Positions 7,583-16,116 of a stretch of 64,000 nucleotides of DNA are shown one piece after another. A program made the position numbers and the translations under genes. The notes beneath the pieces are model-generated. The model searched no databases and was not told the origin of the DNA. It saw nothing but the letters and a program-made list of their open reading frames with translations. Every line of letters starts with the position of its first letter. The stretch's first letter is position 1. Source of the DNA: Methanocalculus alkaliphilus (lineage in GTDB: Archaea; Halobacteriota; Methanomicrobia; Methanomicrobiales; Methanocorpusculaceae); assembly GCF_024170505.1 (NCBI RefSeq), contig NZ_JALJYG010000006.1, positions 1 to 64,000 on the forward strand, written 5' to 3'.

Positions 7583-8844
7583 GACCAAGCCCCTATCCCC
7601 TGGAACGGGACCTGGAGATGCGCTACTATGCCGATGATCATCCGGGTATCGGAGGAGCGCTCAGGACTACTCCTGAAGATTTTATCGTCGATGAGATCCC
7701 GATTGACTTCACCGGGAGCGGTCCGTACCTCATCTGTAAAGTAACCCGGCGCTCCTGGGAGCACCAGCACGCCATCCACGAGATATCAAAAAGGCTTGGG
7801 ATCAGCCGAAAGCGGATAGGCTGGGCAGGGACGAAGGACCGCAATGCAGTTGCGAGCCATTATATCTCTCTCTATAAGATCGATGCCGAAGCGGTTGATC
7901 GGGTATCCCTCAAAGATATCACCATCGAGCCGATCGGCCAGCACCAGTTCGGGCTCGGGCTGGGCGATCTCAAGGGGAACAGATTTGTCATCACCATTCG
8001 CGACTGTCAGGAAGAAAACCTCGGTTTCGTCCCTGCGATCTGCCAGACCGTTCAGCATGGAATTCCAAATTTCTACGGTCTCCAGCGGTTCGGGGCCCAG
8101 AAGCCTGTTACTCATACCGTTGGCCTCTCTATCCTGAAGGGCGGCTATAAAGAAGCCGTTGATCTCTATATCGGAGAGGCATTTCCAAACGAGAGTGACG
8201 AGGTGAAGGAGGCACGCCGGGCATTCGTGAGTACCGGTGATGCACGCGAAGCCCTCCATGCCCTCCCCGTCAGGCTTGGGTTTGAACGGGCGATGCTCGA
8301 CCACCTCTCAAAAAAACAGGATGACTATGAGGGCGCACTCAGGGCTCTCCCGCCGAAGCTCCTTTCAATGTTCGTCTCGGCATGGCAGTCGTATCTCTTC
8401 AACGCCGCTCTCTCTGAGAGATTTGACCGTGGAATCAATCTCGATGAGCCTGAGGCTGGTGATACACTCCTCTATACAAATGGAAGGACGGATCGGGTCA
8501 CCGGGAAGAACCTCCCGGTAGCCCGCCATCATCTGACACGGGGCCGTGCCGTCATCGCGGCATTCGTTCCAGGAAGCAGTCCCCCCGAAAGTCCGGGTCC
8601 GATGGAAGAGTGCATGATCCGTCGATCAGCAGAGGCGGGGATCGGCCCGTCAGCCTTCAGGGATGCCGCGGCGTTTGTCGGATGCGCCTTTGATGGCGCG
8701 TCACGCCCGATTGCAATCAGGACAGAGATTACGTCCGAGATAACGGGTGATGCCGTCACACTCCGTTTCTCCCTCCCTCCGGGTCAGTATGCGACCTCCG
8801 TCTGCAGGGAGTTTATGAAGGGGGATCCTCTCACCCTTGTCTGA
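7579..8844 (+). CDS. truD: tRNA pseudouridine(13) synthase TruD
   Basis: A 421-residue enzyme that converts U13 of tRNA to pseudouridine. The catalytic aspartate is Asp87 in GWAGTKDRNA, the TruD signature. Other family blocks are TPEDFIVDEIP, the strand FGLGLGDLKGNRF, the IPNFYGLQRFG segment and the C-terminal PGQYATSVCREFMKG. The middle (about 180-330) carries the TRUD insertion domain. The start overlaps the pth2 stop by 4 bases. Length is typical of archaeal TruD. Confidence 0.96.
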   Translation: MRPSPYPLERDLEMRYYADDHPGIGGALRTTPEDFIVDEIPIDFTGSGPYLICKVTRRSWEHQHAIHEISKRLGISRKRIGWAGTKDRNAVASHYISLYKIDAEAVDRVSLKDITIEPIGQHQFGLGLGDLKGNRFVITIRDCQEENLGFVPAICQTVQHGIPNFYGLQRFGAQKPVTHTVGLSILKGGYKEAVDLYIGEAFPNESDEVKEARRAFVSTGDAREALHALPVRLGFERAMLDHLSKKQDDYEGALRALPPKLLSMFVSAWQSYLFNAALSERFDRGINLDEPEAGDTLLYTNGRTDRVTGKNLPVARHHLTRGRAVIAAFVPGSSPPESPGPMEECMIRRSAEAGIGPSAFRDAAAFVGCAFDGASRPIAIRTEITSEITGDAVTLRFSLPPGQYATSVCREFMKGDPLTLV

Positions 8845-8846
8845 TA

Positions 8847-9638
8847 TCAGCGGCTGCGCGCCATAATCCGCGCACCTGCGATGGCATCGTGGAGATTCCC
8901 AAACTCATCAACAAGCCCGAGATTGATCGCATCCTCCCCACGGATCATCCGTCCATCCTGAATGGATTCACGGCTGATATTTCGCTGGCTGCTGATATCT
9001 TGATAAAAACGGTTGAAGGCCGCATCGACATACTCCTGTGCGTACTCTTCCTCATCGGGCGAAAGTGTTCGGTACGGGGAGGTCATATCCTTCTTATCCC
9101 CCGATTTAATCGCGTCAATCTCAATTCCCTCCTCATCAAGCTGCCTGCTGATGTCATAGAAGAGCCAGATGACACCGATCCCTCCGGTGACCGTGTCCGG
9201 GCTTGAGTAGATGCGGTCAGCATATGCCGCGATGTAATATGCACCCGACGTCGCAATATCTCCCATTGAGACGACGACGGGTTTCTTCTGCCTGGCATAG
9301 ATGATGTCGCGGACAATCTCCTGGGAGGCTGCTGGTGTGCCTCCTCCTGAATCGATCCTGAGGACGATCGCCCGTGTCAGCGGGTCGTCTGCTGCGCGCC
9401 GAATCTGGGAGCCGATATGCTCGCTCCCTGTATATCCCCCGGACTGCCCCGGCCCTGAGACGACCGTCCCCTCAATCCGGATGACTGCGACATCAGAAGG
9501 TACGGCATACTGACCGGTCAGGCTGAGGATTCCAACAACCGCCAGCCCTCCAAGAATGACGAGCAGAAGTATGACTGCCCCTTTTTTAAGAGTTCTTCGC
9601 CTCTTTGTCTTAGCTATCTCCTGCTCGATAAAATTCAT
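8847..9638 (-). CDS. sppA: Signal peptide peptidase SppA, serine-lysine protease
   Basis: A 263-residue membrane-anchored protease that degrades remnant signal peptides. One N-terminal transmembrane helix (about 19-41) precedes a ClpP-like fold. The nucleophile is Ser131 in GDIATSGAYYIAA and the general base is probably Lys183 in KSGDKKDM. The 52-residue separation is that of the short Bacillus-type SppA. The region between holds DTVTGGIGV. The start overlaps the stop of the riboflavin/F420-pathway reductase gene by 4 bases, so the two form one transcript. The stop lies 2 bases from the end of convergent truD. Confidence 0.94.
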   Translation of the reverse strand: MNFIEQEIAKTKRRRTLKKGAVILLLVILGGLAVVGILSLTGQYAVPSDVAVIRIEGTVVSGPGQSGGYTGSEHIGSQIRRAADDPLTRAIVLRIDSGGGTPAASQEIVRDIIYARQKKPVVVSMGDIATSGAYYIAAYADRIYSSPDTVTGGIGVIWLFYDISRQLDEEGIEIDAIKSGDKKDMTSPYRTLSPDEEEYAQEYVDAAFNRFYQDISSQRNISRESIQDGRMIRGEDAINLGLVDEFGNLHDAIAGARIMARSR

Positions 9639-10324
9639 GCTTCATCCGGATAGAGAACCTCGTATTCTGTTACGAGATTTGTTCCACAAAGGTAGTTTGA
9701 TCTCAGCTCAAGCCGGATCATATCATCCTCGCTCTCACTATGCATCCCTCCGACAAGTGAGGGTGTATCATCACCACCGACGATGAAGGGGAGGTGGATG
9801 AGTCGTATCTCATCGACGAGACGGTGATGGAGCATATGCCAGTTCAATGTCGGCCCCCCTTCGACCATCATCTTCCTGACCCCAAACCGCTCATACAGGA
9901 CGGAGAGAAGATGCGGGAGATCGACATGATCGGATCCGCAGATGATCACCTCCGCGCCGGCCGCCCGGATCGCCTCGATCCGCTCTGCCGGGGCGGTCTC
10001 AGAGACTGCGATGACCGTCTCTGCATCATGCTTGAAGATATTGGATGATAGCGGTAGATCACCTTTCCTGTTTGGGATGACCCGGAGAGGGCTCTTCCCG
10101 GGAACCATCCTGACCGTCAGGAAGGAGTTGTCTATTCTGATCGTCTCTGATCCGACCATGATGGCGTCGCATGCTGCCCTGGTTGTATGGAGGAGAATCT
10201 CAGTCTCGTGTGCCATATGCTTCATCAGGATCTTACTCGACGCCCCCTTCTTCAGGGTCAGTTTGCCATCGGCAGTGATCTCGGACATCATGAGTACATG
10301 GGGTCTGTTCTTCTGTTGCGTCAT
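9635..10324 (-). CDS. arfC: 2,5-diamino-6-(ribosylamino)pyrimidinone 5'-phosphate reductase
   Basis: A 229-residue RibD C-terminal-domain (dihydrofolate-reductase-like) protein. In archaea this family reduces the ribosyl side chain of the pyrimidine intermediate shared by riboflavin and F420 synthesis, using NAD(P)H. The N-terminal strand PHVLMMSEITADGKLTL, the ACDAIMVGSETIRIDNS segment and the later MMVEGGPTLNWHML motif are characteristic of the RIB7/ArfC group. It is monofunctional: there is no deaminase domain. It is the first gene of a two-gene unit with sppA, although no functional link between the two is known. Confidence 0.9.
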   Translation of the reverse strand: MTQQKNRPHVLMMSEITADGKLTLKKGASSKILMKHMAHETEILLHTTRAACDAIMVGSETIRIDNSFLTVRMVPGKSPLRVIPNRKGDLPLSSNIFKHDAETVIAVSETAPAERIEAIRAAGAEVIICGSDHVDLPHLLSVLYERFGVRKMMVEGGPTLNWHMLHHRLVDEIRLIHLPFIVGGDDTPSLVGGMHSESEDDMIRLELRSNYLCGTNLVTEYEVLYPDEA

Positions 10325-10411
10325 AACGATCCTCTCGATTGTTATATCACATCGAATATCTTAACAGTATAGGTTCAAGCAGATCGGATGATCTGTGTTT
10401 GGAGGCAGAAT

Positions 10412-11044
10412 ATGAATATTACCGGACTTCGGCCCTATTGTATGAGGTACCTTGAACCTCTGGCAGATATTTTTGTCCGCCTGGGCATATCTCCAAACAA
10501 GATCACCGTCCTCTCCCTTCTCTTTGGTATTGGATGCGCCGTTTCATTTGCATATCAGGCGTTCCTCATCGGTGCGCTCCTCCTCTTCATCTCCGCGATC
10601 CTTGATCTCATCGATGGGAGCGTTGCACGCAAGACCGACCACCACAGCAGCTTCGGTGCGGTCTTCGACTGGATCGTCGACAAGTATGTGGATACTCTTG
10701 CTATCCTTGGTGTCGGACTCTCAGGGATAGCCATCATATCACGGTTCTCTGATCTCCCCCCGATTGCCGACTTCGGCCTTGTCGCATTTGCCATCATCGG
10801 ATCGATGATGAATACCTTCATAAAACCGGTTGTTTACGCAGAGGCCGGTTTTTCAGAGCGGGTTTGTGGGAAGATTGACGATCCCCTTGAAGGGGTCGGC
10901 TTCTTCGGCAGACCGGAGACGATCCTTGTGCTGATCCTCGGCGGGGTGACCGGATATATCTGGGTCTCGGTCATTATCATTGCAATCTGCACAAATCTCT
11001 CTGCCATCCAGCGGATCATCTATCTCTCAGGAAGACTTGCCTGA
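10412..11044 (+). CDS. CDP-alcohol phosphatidyltransferase family protein
   Basis: A 210-residue integral membrane enzyme with five to six hydrophobic helices. The catalytic signature D-x2-D-G-x2-A-R-x8-G-x3-D-x3-D is present as DLIDGSVARK followed by FGAVFDWIVDK. The family transfers a phosphoalcohol from a CDP-alcohol. In archaea the members make archaetidylinositol phosphate, archaetidylserine or archaetidylglycerol phosphate, and I cannot tell which this is. The ATG at 10412 has a good ribosome-binding site (GGAGG), better than the earlier ATG at 10388. The 3' end overlaps the convergent archaeosortase gene by 29 bases. Confidence 0.88.
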   Translation: MNITGLRPYCMRYLEPLADIFVRLGISPNKITVLSLLFGIGCAVSFAYQAFLIGALLLFISAILDLIDGSVARKTDHHSSFGAVFDWIVDKYVDTLAILGVGLSGIAIISRFSDLPPIADFGLVAFAIIGSMMNTFIKPVVYAEAGFSERVCGKIDDPLEGVGFFGRPETILVLILGGVTGYIWVSVIIIAICTNLSAIQRIIYLSGRLA

Positions 11045-11846
11045 TATCCCCGATATAGATGGTCACCAGCCGCTCTGCCATCACTGCAAGATCCGGAATA
11101 ATACGGAAGAGTCCGTATGCGATGGCGATGAGGATCCCCAGTGCCAGGAGCTCACAGAAGACATTGTGTGCCCAGAAGAAGCTTTCATATCCGTAATTGC
11201 CGTTACCGACGAGATCAGGGAACCACGGATACCACTGGCCGGTATATGCCATAAAGACATAGGCGTTCCTGAAGAGGTTGAGGACGTAGATAACCGGTGC
11301 GATGATGAGGAAGGCGAGTACCTTCTGCCGGAGGGTTGTGGGTACCATCATGGCAACTCCGAGCATGATTGCGATACTCTGGATGCCGGTGCAGCCGAGG
11401 ATGATCTCAAGGCGGAATCCCAAATCACTGCCCGGAATAGATCCCCCCATCAGCATATTCCAGGCAATCAGCTCAACAGGATAGTTCAGAAGATGCAACA
11501 GCCAGACAAGCTGATTGACCACAACTCCGATGAGCCAGTCCCCCAGGGGCTGGATGAACCCAAATGGCGCATAGATGAGAAAAGCAATACCTGCCGCTCT
11601 CGTCAGTCCGCCGACCGTCTCATCCCGCATCAGGAGGCGGCGTGCCGTCAGGTACAGGAACGGAACCGAGAGTACTCCGAGTGTCGGGTAGAGGAAGTTA
11701 TTGATTGCAAGGAAGTCCGGCAATAAGACGAGGAGGAGGAGTGATATCGCTCCCCATCCGACGATCCCTGCGTACCAGCGATACCGGTTTGGAATCAGGA
11801 AGAGAAGAAATCCGATGCATGAGATGAGAACCAGATATTCGCTCAT
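11016..11846 (-). CDS. artA: Archaeosortase A
   Basis: A 276-residue polytopic membrane protein of the exosortase/archaeosortase family, which processes C-terminal tripartite signals on surface proteins and attaches a lipid. The three conserved catalytic positions are readable: Cys152 in LEIILGCTGIQSIA, Arg193 in LNLFRNAYVFMA and His227 in ESFFWAHNVF. About eight hydrophobic helices are evident. ArtA is known to act on PGF-CTERM proteins. The surface proteins in this window (55923-56903 and 56986-58413) have related but non-PGF tails. The gene overlaps the convergent CDP-alcohol transferase by 29 bases. Confidence 0.93.
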   Translation of the reverse strand: MSEYLVLISCIGFLLFLIPNRYRWYAGIVGWGAISLLLLVLLPDFLAINNFLYPTLGVLSVPFLYLTARRLLMRDETVGGLTRAAGIAFLIYAPFGFIQPLGDWLIGVVVNQLVWLLHLLNYPVELIAWNMLMGGSIPGSDLGFRLEIILGCTGIQSIAIMLGVAMMVPTTLRQKVLAFLIIAPVIYVLNLFRNAYVFMAYTGQWYPWFPDLVGNGNYGYESFFWAHNVFCELLALGILIAIAYGLFRIIPDLAVMAERLVTIYIGDIRQVFLRDR

Positions 11847-11991
11847 TATAGAACTATTGATCGTCCGTAGACAAAAAGGCAGAGGAAGGTGGCTATGCCG
11901 CTTTTATCAAGGCTCTATCCCCCGGATGACAATTGAGAAATGCCGTATCTTCGATCCATAGAGGTTATAGTCTTCATGCCCAATAGTATGT

Positions 11992-12306
11992 ATGCGGTTT
12001 TGTCCAGAATGTAAGAGTGTTATGATTGCACGATCCGGAAGGATGCATTGCAGGCGATGTGACTACTCTGAAGAGATCACCGATTCGGAATCACTCAAAA
12101 TGACCAGTGTCCGGACAGAGAAAGAGATCACTATCGTCGATGATGAAGAGAAGATGGCAACACTTCCGACATGCGCGGTAAAATGTCCCAATTGTGAGCA
12201 TAACCTTGCCTTCTGGTGGCTTCGGCAGCTTCGATCCGCAGATGAGAGCGAAGTCCGTTTCTTCAGATGCGTGGAATGCAGCCATACATGGCGCGAATAT
12301 GACTAA
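11992..12306 (+). CDS. tfs: Transcription factor S (TFS), RNA polymerase cleavage factor
   Basis: A 104-residue homologue of RPB9/TFIIS that rescues backtracked archaeal RNA polymerase by stimulating transcript cleavage. There are two zinc ribbons: CPEC...CRRC (residues 4-23) and CPNC...CVEC (65-96). The C-terminal hairpin carries the essential acidic pair Asp84-Glu85 in RSADESE, so this is an active cleavage-type TFS and not an inhibitory paralogue lacking those acids. A T-rich run just after the stop (12306-12330) is a plausible oligo-T terminator. Confidence 0.96.
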   Translation: MRFCPECKSVMIARSGRMHCRRCDYSEEITDSESLKMTSVRTEKEITIVDDEEKMATLPTCAVKCPNCEHNLAFWWLRQLRSADESEVRFFRCVECSHTWREYD

Positions 12307-12347
12307 TTTTATTTATATTATTAATAAAATCCAATAATACTTTTTAC

Positions 12348-12366
12348 TACGCCTGATTTTGGCGTA
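12348..12366. repeat. Short inverted repeat between tfs and acs
   Basis: TACGCC (12348-12353) and GGCGTA (12361-12366) form a perfect six-base inverted repeat around a 7-base spacer. It lies in a 243-base gap, 114 bases before the acs TATA box. It is not followed by a T run on either strand, so it is not an obvious terminator. A regulatory role is possible but unproven. Confidence 0.4.
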
Positions 12367-12479
12367 TTGTGGTATCAGGGGATGATATTCCACCTTTGTT
12401 GATTCTCCCCCCATTCCCGGTCTTCAGACCTCTCTCTTGCACTATCCCTCTCCATCGGACTTCTCTCCTCGATACCATG

Positions 12480-12489
12480 TTTTTATATG
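12480..12489 (+). promoter_or_regulatory. TATA box of acetyl-CoA synthetase gene
   Basis: TTTTTATATG lies about 65 bases before the acs start, giving a likely transcription start near 12510-12515 and a 5' leader of about 35-40 bases that ends in the Shine-Dalgarno sequence GGAGGTTGTG. Confidence 0.5.
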
Positions 12490-12549
12490 ATGCTGATAAA
12501 CTCAATCTGGTATTTTACACCATTAATCATGTCAGATAGGAGGTTGTGA

Positions 12550-14436
12550 ATGTCAGAAAAACAAGTAACACTTAGTAAAAAGAAGTATCTTCCTGATCCG
12601 GAGTACCGCAAAGAAGCCTGGTGCAAGGATGCAGAACATGCGTACCATGGTTTTCTGACTGATCCTGATGGTTTCTGGGGCCGAATCAGTCATGAACTCG
12701 AATGGTTTGAACCCTGGGAGAAGGTGAAGGAGTGGGAGCACCCGTTTGCCCGCTGGTTCATCAATGGCAAAAGCAATATGAGCTATAACTGCCTTGACCG
12801 CAATGCAGCAGGACCACGCAGAAATAAAGTCGCCCTCTTCTGGCAGGGAGATGACGGCAGGGAGCGAAGCTACACCTACTGGCAGCTTCTCCGTGAGGTC
12901 GAGAGATTTGCAAACGGTTTAAAAAGCCTTGGTGTTACAAAAGGCGACTGTGTCTGCATCTATATGCCCAATATCCCCGAACAGGTCGTCGCCATGCTCG
13001 CCTGTGCACGGATTGGTGCGATCCACTCTGTGGTCTTCGCCGGCTTTGGATCTGATGCCCTCCATGCAAGAATTACCGGTGCCGGAGCGAAGATAGTCAT
13101 AACTGCCGACGCAAGCATCAGGCGCGGAAAGACGATCCCGCTCAAGCCGATCCTTGAGGAGGCACTGATCAATGCGACGACAGTGGACTATATCGTCGTC
13201 CTCAGAACACAGGATCCCAAGATCGATCTTCTTCCAGAATTTGAGAAGGACTTCTATGAACTGATGGAGTCGGCAGAAAAAGACTGTCCGCCCGAGAAGA
13301 TGGATGCAGAAGACCCTCTCTTCATCCTCTATACATCAGGGACAACAGGTCAGCCGAAGGGCATCATCCATACAACCGGCGGCTATATGGTCGGAACGTA
13401 CTATACGGCCAAGTATGTCCTTGACATCAAGGACTCGGATGTCTTCTGGTGCACAGCAGATCCAGGGTGGATCACCGGCCACTCATACATCGTTTATGGA
13501 CCCCTTCTTGCCGGCGCAACGATCTTCATCACCGAGTCAACCCCCGACTATCCGGATGCCGGGATCTGGTGGAAGTATATCGAAAAGTACGGGGTCTCGA
13601 TCTTCTACACAGCTCCGACTGCGATCCGGATGTTCATGCGCTATGGAGATGAGTATCCGAACAGGTATGACCTTTCAAGCCTTCGTATCCTCGGATCTGT
13701 CGGTGAACCCCTGAACCCGGAGGCCTTTGAGTGGTATTATCATATCATAGGCAAGGAGAAGCTTCCGATCCTGGACACCTGGTGGCAGACCGAGACCGGT
13801 ATGCATATGATTACGACGATGATCGGCGAACCGATGAAGCCGGGCTTTGCAGGGCGCCCTATCCCCGGTGTCCTCGTTGATATCGTTGACAAAGAAGGAA
13901 AACCAGTGCCTCCGGGTGTCTCCGGCCAGCTTATCATCAAAGAGCCGTGGCCTTCGATGATGCGTATGGTCAATCAGAATGAGGAGCGGTACCGCCAGTA
14001 CTGGAGCGGACCGGATAACAGCTATAATGCCAGTGATCTCGCCGTTCGGGATGAAGAGGGCTATATCATGATTCTCGGGCGCTCTGATGATCTGATCATC
14101 GTCTCTGGCCACAATATCGGCACTGCTGAAGTCGAGAGTGCCCTCGTTGCTCACAAGGCTGTTGCAGAGGCTGCTGTTGTCGGAATTCCCGATGAGATGA
14201 AGGGCAACCGTATACTTGCCTTCGTCCTTTTAAGGGATGGCTTTACTGAGACTGCAAAGCTGAAGCAGGATCTCCTCTATCATGTCAGGATCACCCTCGG
14301 ACCAATTGCTGTTCCTTCGGATATCCGGGTGGTTGATCAACTCCCCAAGACGAGGAGCGGGAAGATCATGCGGAGAGTGCTTAAGGCGATTGAGATGGGT
14401 GAGGATCCAGGGGATCTCTCGACAATAGATGAGTGA
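12550..14436 (+). CDS. acs: Acetyl-CoA synthetase, AMP-forming
   Basis: A 628-residue adenylate-forming enzyme that activates acetate to acetyl-CoA using ATP with AMP and pyrophosphate as products. The P-loop-like motif [11 protein letters not shown] (about 256-266), the DTWWQTETG core and the C-terminal [14 protein letters not shown] with the acylation-sensitive lysine mark it as true Acs. The early [18 protein letters not shown] segment is the Acs N-terminal signature. In a hydrogenotrophic methanogen it would supply acetyl-CoA for biosynthesis from acetate. A strong GGAGGTTGTG ribosome-binding site precedes the ATG. The gene ends 55 bases before the TBP start. Confidence 0.96.
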   Translation: MSEKQVTLSKKKYLPDPEYRKEAWCKDAEHAYHGFLTDPDGFWGRISHELEWFEPWEKVKEWEHPFARWFINGKSNMSYNCLDRNAAGPRRNKVALFWQGDDGRERSYTYWQLLREVERFANGLKSLGVTKGDCVCIYMPNIPEQVVAMLACARIGAIHSVVFAGFGSDALHARITGAGAKIVITADASIRRGKTIPLKPILEEALINATTVDYIVVLRTQDPKIDLLPEFEKDFYELMESAEKDCPPEKMDAEDPLFILYTSGTTGQPKGIIHTTGGYMVGTYYTAKYVLDIKDSDVFWCTADPGWITGHSYIVYGPLLAGATIFITESTPDYPDAGIWWKYIEKYGVSIFYTAPTAIRMFMRYGDEYPNRYDLSSLRILGSVGEPLNPEAFEWYYHIIGKEKLPILDTWWQTETGMHMITTMIGEPMKPGFAGRPIPGVLVDIVDKEGKPVPPGVSGQLIIKEPWPSMMRMVNQNEERYRQYWSGPDNSYNASDLAVRDEEGYIMILGRSDDLIIVSGHNIGTAEVESALVAHKAVAEAAVVGIPDEMKGNRILAFVLLRDGFTETAKLKQDLLYHVRITLGPIAVPSDIRVVDQLPKTRSGKIMRRVLKAIEMGEDPGDLSTIDE

Positions 14437-14461
14437 GGGGATCATCCCCTCCTCGGAAGCG

Positions 14462-14469
14462 TTTATATA
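14462..14469 (+). promoter_or_regulatory. TATA box of the TBP gene
   Basis: TTTATATA is centred about 26 bases before the ATG at 14492. At that distance transcription would start at or next to the start codon, so the TBP message is probably leaderless. There is no Shine-Dalgarno sequence before the ATG, which agrees. Confidence 0.55.
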
Positions 14470-14491
14470 CTGTATGGTGGTATTTATAAAT

Positions 14492-15052
14492 ATGTCATTC
14501 AATCCCGAGGATTCTCTCAAGATTGAAAATATTGTTGCATCGGCCAAAGTCTGTGATTCGCTTGATCTTCCTACCCTTGCCGCCGAGATAAAAGGTGCCG
14601 AGTATAATAAGAAGCGTTTTCCCGGCGTTGTACTACGTATGACAGATCCGAAGATCGCAGCCCTCGTCTTCGGGTCAGGAAAAGTAGTGCTGACAGGTGC
14701 AAAGAGTATTGAGGCCTTAAACCGTGGACTTGAGATCCTTGGAGGTCTCCTGCGGGATCTGAAGATTGATATTCCTGATGATCTCACCTACAAGATCCAG
14801 AATATTGTTACATCAGCAGATCTTGGAACACCAATCAATCTCAACAAGATTGCCGTCGGTTTCAACCTGGATCGGATTGAGTATGAACCGGAACAGTTCC
14901 CGGGCCTTGTCTACCGGCTGGAAGAGCCGAAGGTCGTCGTCCTCCTCTTTGGTTCTGGGAAGCTGATCATCACTGGCGGAAAACAGCCTGAGGATGCCCG
15001 GGGTGCGGTTCAGAAGATCCTGAGCGACCTCTCGAATCTTGGGATGATCTGA
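14492..15052 (+). CDS. tbp: TATA-box-binding protein
   Basis: A 186-residue TBP, the basal factor that recognises archaeal promoters. It is made of two direct repeats: IENIVASAKVCDSLDL...FPGVVLRMTDPKIAALVFGSGKVVLTGAKS and IQNIVTSADLGTPINL...FPGLVYRLEEPKVVVLLFGSGKLIITGGKQ (given here as paired motifs IENIVASA/IQNIVTSA, FPGVVLR/FPGLVYR and FGSGKVV/FGSGKLI). The reading frame is open back to 14429, but the ATG at 14492 gives the family-typical N-terminus and sits at the right distance from the TATA box. No acidic C-terminal tail is present. Confidence 0.97.
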   Translation: MSFNPEDSLKIENIVASAKVCDSLDLPTLAAEIKGAEYNKKRFPGVVLRMTDPKIAALVFGSGKVVLTGAKSIEALNRGLEILGGLLRDLKIDIPDDLTYKIQNIVTSADLGTPINLNKIAVGFNLDRIEYEPEQFPGLVYRLEEPKVVVLLFGSGKLIITGGKQPEDARGAVQKILSDLSNLGMI

Positions 15053-15106
15053 TCGGAAGATCCCCTTCTTTATATCAATACATGCCGGAAAAGTACTGGT
15101 AATAAT

Positions 15107-15421
15107 CTTAAAAAACTTTTTCTTACGACTGCCTTCTTCTGTTCTACATGGGTACAATACATCGAAGGATTTGCACTTGTATTCCATATGGTGTTCTTCG
15201 CATAACTTCTACAATGATGGAAACCCCTCGGTTTCGTTGCAGGTTATTTCACAAATTTAATATGGGTATTCAGGGGATCAAATCCATTCCTACGTGGATT
15301 GGTACGGGAAATCAGCCCTATTCCGGGTGTCATATTCATTGCAGTAATAATTGCTCTTTATGCAATATGTGGTCCGATAACTGGATACAGACAAAGAGAA
15401 GACCTTATTTCCACCAATTGA
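15107..15421 (+). pseudogene. Decayed gene for a small membrane protein
   Basis: One frame reads LKKLFLTTAFFCSTWVQY..., a hydrophobic stretch ending VFHMVFFA, then stops at TAA (15203) and TGA (15215). The same frame resumes as KPLGFVAGYFTNLIWVFRG, SNPFLRGLVREISPIPG and the hydrophobic segment VIFIAVIIALYAICG, ending at TGA (15419). Between 15207 and 15230 the next frame reads FYNDGNPS, which bridges the two halves naturally. This suggests two small compensating indels or local damage in a three-helix membrane protein of about 105 residues. I do not recognise the family. A sequencing error is an alternative. Longer frames on both strands here (15148-15612, 15290-15571) look non-coding. Confidence 0.5.
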
Positions 15422-15690
15422 AGCACTCTGCTGACGTGTGGGATGGTAGGATCCAGTCAGCCTTCTCAATCCCGGGATCTCCGGAGAATTGGAGATCTTC
15501 AGTATATTCAGATAAAAGGCCGGCAATCTTGAAAAGAAGGGATAATTATCTTTTTTTATACCTAATGGCAACTACCTATATTTACCGGGCTATTGTTAAA
15601 AAAGAATATTAATAAAGAGAGCTGGATTCCAATAAAGAGCGGATACAATCTTTCATTGTATGTTTCAATTTATCGGATGGGATGAAAGAT
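15422..15690. other. Intergenic stretch, no gene seen
   Basis: After the decayed membrane-protein gene there are about 270 bases of AT-richer sequence without a supportable reading frame, RNA or repeat. The 3' part leads into the promoter of the regulator gene at 15737. Confidence 0.4.
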
Positions 15691-15724
15691 TTTATATATT
15701 ATGGTGTATAAATAATGGTATACA
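15691..15724 (+). promoter_or_regulatory. Promoter with palindromic operator before the HTH regulator
   Basis: A TATA box TTTATATATT (15691-15700) is followed by the inverted repeat TGTATA (15705-15710) and TATACA (15719-15724) with an 8-base spacer. The right arm abuts the ribosome-binding site AAGGAGA. A dimeric HTH protein bound here would block initiation, so autoregulation by the gene product is the natural inference. Confidence 0.5.
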
Positions 15725-15736
15725 AGGAGATGCAAT

Positions 15737-16114
15737 ATGGAATCAGGAGTATATGGAACGCTTACACCACTACAGGATGAGATGGTAAATCTCCTGGTTG
15801 GTGTAGGGCTGAAGAGAAATGTCGCGAAAGTACTGGTCTTCCTCTCAGAACTGCCTGAGGCGAGCTCACGTGAAATCGAGCGAGGCACGGACCTGCGCCA
15901 GCCTGAGGTAAGTATTGCAATGCGAGAACTTAAAGAGCAGGAATGGGTCACATTTCGTGAGAGCAAGACGGAAAATAAGGGGAGGCCTGTGAAGATCTAC
16001 TCAATCGCGCTTGGACTCGCTGAGATCACCAATATCCTTGAGCAGAAGAAGCGGCAGGAAGCCGAGTCTCAGATATCGATGATCAACCGAATGCGTAAGT
16101 GCATCGAATCATAA
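15737..16114 (+). CDS. Winged-helix transcriptional regulator (TrmB/ArsR-like)
   Basis: A 125-residue DNA-binding protein. The HTH core reads GLKRNVAKVLVFLSELPEAS then SREIERGTDLRQPEVSIAMREL (recognition helix LRQPEVSIAMREL), followed by a wing (TFRESKTENKGRPVKIYSI) and a C-terminal helix rich in Glu, Gln and Lys (about 98-120) suited to dimerisation. This layout resembles small TrmB-like regulators conserved in methanogens. No ligand domain is present. The promoter carries a palindrome overlapping the ribosome-binding site, suggesting autoregulation. The targets are unknown. Confidence 0.85.
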   Translation: MESGVYGTLTPLQDEMVNLLVGVGLKRNVAKVLVFLSELPEASSREIERGTDLRQPEVSIAMRELKEQEWVTFRESKTENKGRPVKIYSIALGLAEITNILEQKKRQEAESQISMINRMRKCIES

Positions 16115-16116
16115 TC

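Noticed and set aside
12348-12366. Inverted repeat as a terminator for tfs
   Set aside because: No T run follows it on the plus strand; the T-rich stretch right after the tfs stop is a better terminator.
15148-15612. 154-codon frame on the plus strand
   Set aside because: Its composition is not protein-like, and another frame in the same place gives better hydrophobic segments typical of a decayed membrane protein.
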